Assembly (NCBI GenBank): GCA_002270565.1
Contig: NQMI01000173.1
Coordinates: forward strand, 21,506-85,505
From: Stenocarpella maydis
Taxonomy: Eukaryota > Ascomycota > Sordariomycetes > Diaporthales > Diaporthaceae
DNA: 64,000 nt
Direction of reading: 5' to 3'
Under the pieces are notes generated by a model, which was not told the DNA's origin, searched no databases, and worked only from the letters and a program-made list of their open reading frames with translations. This document shows, piece by piece, positions 59,995-64,000 of this stretch (position 1 is its first letter; every line of letters begins with the position of its first letter). A program made the position numbers and the translations under genes.

Positions 59995-60471
59995 TTTGAT
60001 ACAATCTCTAATAAGATTTAAGTGTCGATAGAAGCGAGGCTGCAGGTAAAGAAAAGAGCAAGATGCGGCATTGAATGGCACACAAGACGGATAAATAGAC
60101 GAGGTGACGACGAGCCGGTGAGGGCGTGAGTGTGAGGCCGCCTGAATACCATCTGCATAGTATAGGGGTCAACCCACCCCATAAACAAACGCTCCAAAAT
60201 ATCTTCACCAAATATTTTTCAATCAATATGAGACTTCGTATTCACGCTACTACAATGTGTCATAGGGTCAAATACCTGAGACAGTAACCCGCTCAACGTC
60301 CGCTACCCCATCACAAGAGATTAAGCGTGCAGCTTCCTTCAAAGTTTTTCCCCTTAACGATCCCAGCCAACTTTTCATGCCAAGCCTTGACCTAGGCCCC
60401 CTTGCTCACATAAACAGCCAAATGATTAGCCCGATTACTAAATCTAATTTAAATGAATATATTAATAGTAA
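59995..60471. other. Upstream region of the protease gene, no gene seen
   Basis: About 480 bp between the protease start and the family E repeat. It shares a short stretch (ATTAAGCGTGCAGC at about 60322) with 33955, otherwise nothing notable. Confidence 0.4.
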
Positions 60472-61200
60472 CATGGTTTACCAGTAAGTAGACTCTATCA
60501 GTAAGTAGATTAATTCTGCAATATTTACCAACCTTAATTAACCATAGCACCCACCCAGGGCTAGATAATTAATAAAAGTTAGCACTGATTAGTACCAACT
60601 AGACTAAATTGCTCATTTTTAATTAATTTTACTAATTTAAAGTGGTTAGCATAGGTATAACACAAGTCTAAATAGAGTAACTTCTAGTAGAAAAATCATA
60701 CTTTATACCAAATAGTATTAAATTCACCTTTAAAATAGCAGTCCACTATAGATTATTAATATATAGATATTAGTATTAATTAGTACTGACTAGACTAGGT
60801 TTGTTATAATATAGTTAGAATCTAATCTATTAGATCCTTCTTCCTCTTATATATTCTTATATTATACTTAGTCTTATTATAATTATTATAGTATTATTTG
60901 CTTAATCTACTATAGATTAATTTCTTAATATTATTACTGCTTATTTATAAGTATAATTAAGTATACTATTACTTATATTCCTTTCACTATCTAATTGATA
61001 GCTTTTATGATCAATATAAAGGAGCTCCCTTAATATATAAAGATCCTGCTTTTAATAAAATTTAATTACTTAATAGTGTATTAAACATTAGAGGATATTT
61101 AAGACTTCAATTATTAAGGAGAGGTAGACATAAATAATATTAGAGTTCTTGAGTAAATATTAATCTTCAAAAAAATAAAATCTAGGTCTTAAAGTAGAAT
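60472..61200. repeat. Family E repeat, copy 2
   Basis: Begins ACATGGTTTACCAGTAAG and aligns with 50114-51000 in the same orientation, with many transitions and some length change. No coding sequence. Confidence 0.6.
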
Positions 61201-61635
61201 TCCAGCTCCCTTAAATACAGCTTTAATATTACCCTTTATAAAACTCTTATTATAAGCTACCTTAAATATGATAATGAAATTAAATTTAATAATATAATTA
61301 ATAAAAGTCTAAACAAAGTTATCAATTTCCCTACTATATATATCCTTTAAAGGTAAATATACTATAATATTTAGTAGCTAAACTAAATATAAAGAATCAA
61401 TAGTATATAAATAGTAATAGTATTATTATTCTTATAATATTAGTAAAACTTAACTAATATATAGCTCTTATAATTATTTATAATTGATGTTTAATAATCT
61501 ATATCTTTCTTAAGTTTTATATACTTATTAAAGTATTAAATCCATTTTAGGTTAGTCTCATTATTTACTTATTTATTTAAAGTAAGCTTAATTACCTAAG
61601 AGCTTCGAAAATCTAATATTGTAATTTAGCTTACT
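61201..61635. other. A+T-rich, nothing recognised
   Basis: Very A+T-rich with stops in all frames; probably RIP-degraded repeat. Confidence 0.4.
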
Positions 61636-64000
61636 TGTTGGAATAGCACTTAGGATCGCACATCAGTATGGGGACGAGGTGGCTTAGTCAGCCACCTAGG
61701 TACCGCACGGAGGCCTTAAGCCCCTACCGTGTGCTTCCCCTCCCTCGTTTCAGAATCTAGATAGATCATCAAATAATAGAACCAGTTTAATAACTACTAT
61801 ACGTATATATTAACAGCCATATGGCAAAGGCCATTCAACATTAATTAGTGATTGCTTAGCGCGATTATAGATTGGCAAGAGTGAAGAGATAAGCCCCTAT
61901 ATAACTCCCTAGCTGTACTACTGAATGAGGATTGGGAAGCAGAATAGCTAGAGTCATATGCTTGTGCTAAGAGCCTAGGGATCTCCTCAATCAAGCCGCG
62001 GTGCAGCACGAGAAAGGAGGTTACCTAAAAGGTAATCTCTATTTGTCTTATATGAATTACACCTATTACTATTAAATAAGGATTGGGAGATAGTATAAGA
62101 GGTAATCCATATAAGTAAGATAGAGGGAGTATATGTAATTATATAATAAAACACCTTAACCTATACGAACTAATATAGAAACTATTAAGATATTAGCTAT
62201 ATTAAATAACCCTAAAGAGAATATTCCTAGACCTTCCGGCTAGAATATAGAAAGACTACCTCCTATAATTATATATGAAGAAATAGCTAAAGGGAGTATA
62301 ATACTAATCTTAAGGTAGCAATAATAAAGAGACCTATAATTTTGGGATAAGGATAAGATTAACCTAGAAGAACCACCCTTTGAGATACATCTTACTATAT
62401 ACTTTATATGAGTCCTAATGGAGGACACCCAACTATAACTATACGGGAATCTACTCCTAGACTCCCTAGTTGAAGACTTTAAGGGGTGGACTACTTACTA
62501 ATTTAATTAGGTCCCTTATACATTTAAGAAAGAGCTACTTCGCCTAATTAGTAAAGAGGGAATATAAATACTAGGAGGATCCTATTCAGCAAGAATTATA
62601 TAACTTATTAAGGCTAGAAAGGCAAGCCGCAGGTAGCTATAGCAAACTCAATAAACCCTACCTAGCCCTATATAAGCCATAATATTACTAGCTAGATAGC
62701 AATTAATATAACCTATATAAGCAACTATTAAGCCGCACAAACGATAGCAATAATCCTATTTGCATAAAGCCTCTTAAACTATATGAGTACAGATAGCAGA
62801 AACCTATCCTATATAATAGATACCTCCCGATACAGGATATATGCAAGAAGTAAGCAATTTCCCACAGCAGCCAGATATTATACTTACCACATGATCCATC
62901 TATATGGATGGTGCTCTATATAACCTACCTCCGACCTAAACAATCTATAACGGGCTAATTAACCCCTAAGCTATAGCCAACTTTTATAAGGGATAGAAAA
63001 AAGAATATAACTATATAGGGAGGCTATATAACCTATTATATGATAAAGTATGAATCTTTATAGGGTATTATAGAAGATTGCAAATCTAAGAGGATTAATA
63101 CCATATAGTCTTTCCAGATATACTCTCAAAACGTATGGAGGCTGGAGCCTTCCTTACCAAACCTCAGCTATAGCAGCTTTATAGGCGCTTTAGCTATCCC
63201 TATATGGAGAAACTATATATACTTCTTAGAAGTATAGGGCATAATGATATTAAGGAAGCCATTCTGGAGAGAATTAAGAAATTCTGCTACTACTACTAGA
63301 TATACAACCCAGCCCTAAGATAATTCAAATTCTCTATTAAGGATGAAAGCTACTTTAATTATGAAGTGGTAATTAATGTTATATAACTTAGAGAGAAGAA
63401 TGCCTTATATGTAATTAATATAGATACAAACTTCCAAATAGTAATATTCTTTAGATCTATATCTATATGAGATACCTAGGATGCACTTTATAAATGCTGG
63501 ATCTATACCTATATTAGCCCACCTAACTATATTATATATAACCTAGGGATAAACTTCATATTAGAAGAGTTTCATATAAATGCAAAGATTATAGGGATCT
63601 TATATAAAGAGATGCTAGTGGAGGCATACTGGGCTATAGGGAAAGTTAAGCAGTTATATAGACCTCTAAAAAGGGCATATAAAATCCTTCATATAGAGAT
63701 TAATAAAGCTATAGATAATAAGATAATCCTATAGATAGTAATTAAGGCCCTAAATGATATAGCTGGGCTAAGTAGACTTATACCAACCCTCCTAATATTT
63801 AGTACCTACCCTTAAGTCTTATATAAATCTCTACTATCTCTAGATATTACCTAAAGGGCAAGAGCTATACAAAAGGCTATAAAGATGCTTTAAACTATCT
63901 ATATGGAAATTAAGGTTAGCTATATAATTAATACTAGGAATGGACCAGATACCTATGCTATACTATCCTTACCCCTCTAAAGTAAAGTCCTTATTTAGAA
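61636..64000 (+). mobile_element. Family B LTR retrotransposon, longer copy (runs off the window)
   Basis: Starts TGTTGGAATAGCAC at 61636 and matches 2636-3905 throughout. It then continues where the first copy was cut (after CATCTATAT at 62903). The element is incomplete at the window edge, so its 3' LTR is not seen. RIP-like decay is present, but conserved integrase text can still be followed. Confidence 0.7.
63380..63860 (+). pseudogene. Family B integrase core remnant
   Basis: The plus strand reads NIDTNFQIVIFFRSIS (first catalytic Asp region), YTYISPPNYIIYNLGINF (second Asp, here N), EEFHINAKIIGI, VEAYWAIGKVKQLYRPLKRA (catalytic Glu; in intact relatives H-N-S-I-G-K-V-E-R) and KALNDIAGLSRLIPTLLIF. 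Spacing between the second Asp and the Glu is about 35, as in retroviral DDE integrases. Stops and D-to-N or H-to-Y changes make it inactive. Confidence 0.65.

Overview
This window looks like a chromosome segment of a filamentous ascomycete (Pezizomycotina, possibly Sordariomycetes; inferred, not proven). The reasons are short introns of about 50-100 nt with GTA-type donors and CTAAC/CTGAC-like branch sites, cutinase, aspartic protease, MFS, Zn2Cys6 and PD-(D/E)XK gene families typical of such fungi, and long A+T-rich retrotransposon remnants. Those remnants carry the in-frame TAA/TAG, H-to-Y, D-to-N and E-to-K changes expected from repeat-induced point mutation (RIP). Three N bases mark assembly joins (13415-13416 and 55065).

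Layout. 1-21.65 kb is nested transposons: a terminal-repeat unit (family A, four copies in the window), a gag-protease remnant, a copia-like fragment (family B), and a 15.8-kb Ty3/gypsy-like element on the minus strand (family C) with 400-bp LTRs, PBS and PPT. Inside C a 2.67-kb block appears twice on either side of an A unit and an N gap. A second gag-protease remnant follows on the minus strand. 21.65-31.6 kb is a G+C-normal zone of decayed, mostly non-RIPed material: a TGCAGG array, a cyclin-box relic, local repeats, and a frameshifted Ulp1-like peptidase gene.

31.6-42.5 kb is the main gene island: an intact PD-(D/E)XK-nuclease-like gene (minus), an intact cutinase-family gene (minus), a second damaged cutinase (minus) with a foldback element at its 5' end, a Zn2Cys6-type regulator pseudogene (plus), and a seven-exon MFS drug-type transporter (minus) with three CCG-N-CGG sites upstream.

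42.5-56.5 kb is again transposons: a Fot1/pogo-like element inserted with a TA duplication into a related copy, the 3' half of a chromodomain gypsy element (minus) and the 5' half of the same family (plus), a third gag remnant, and two more A units. 56.5-60.0 kb is a small island with two intact secretory-pathway genes tail to tail: a predicted single-pass membrane protein and a pepsin-like aspartic protease. 60.4-64.0 kb returns to repeats and ends inside a longer copy of family B with a recognisable integrase core.

The live-looking genes suggest an accessory, surface/secretion-oriented gene set (cutin or ester hydrolysis, proteolysis, efflux) embedded in a transposon-rich compartment. No rRNA, convincing tRNA, CRISPR or bacterial-type operon was seen. 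All assignments come from reading motifs by eye; no database search was possible.
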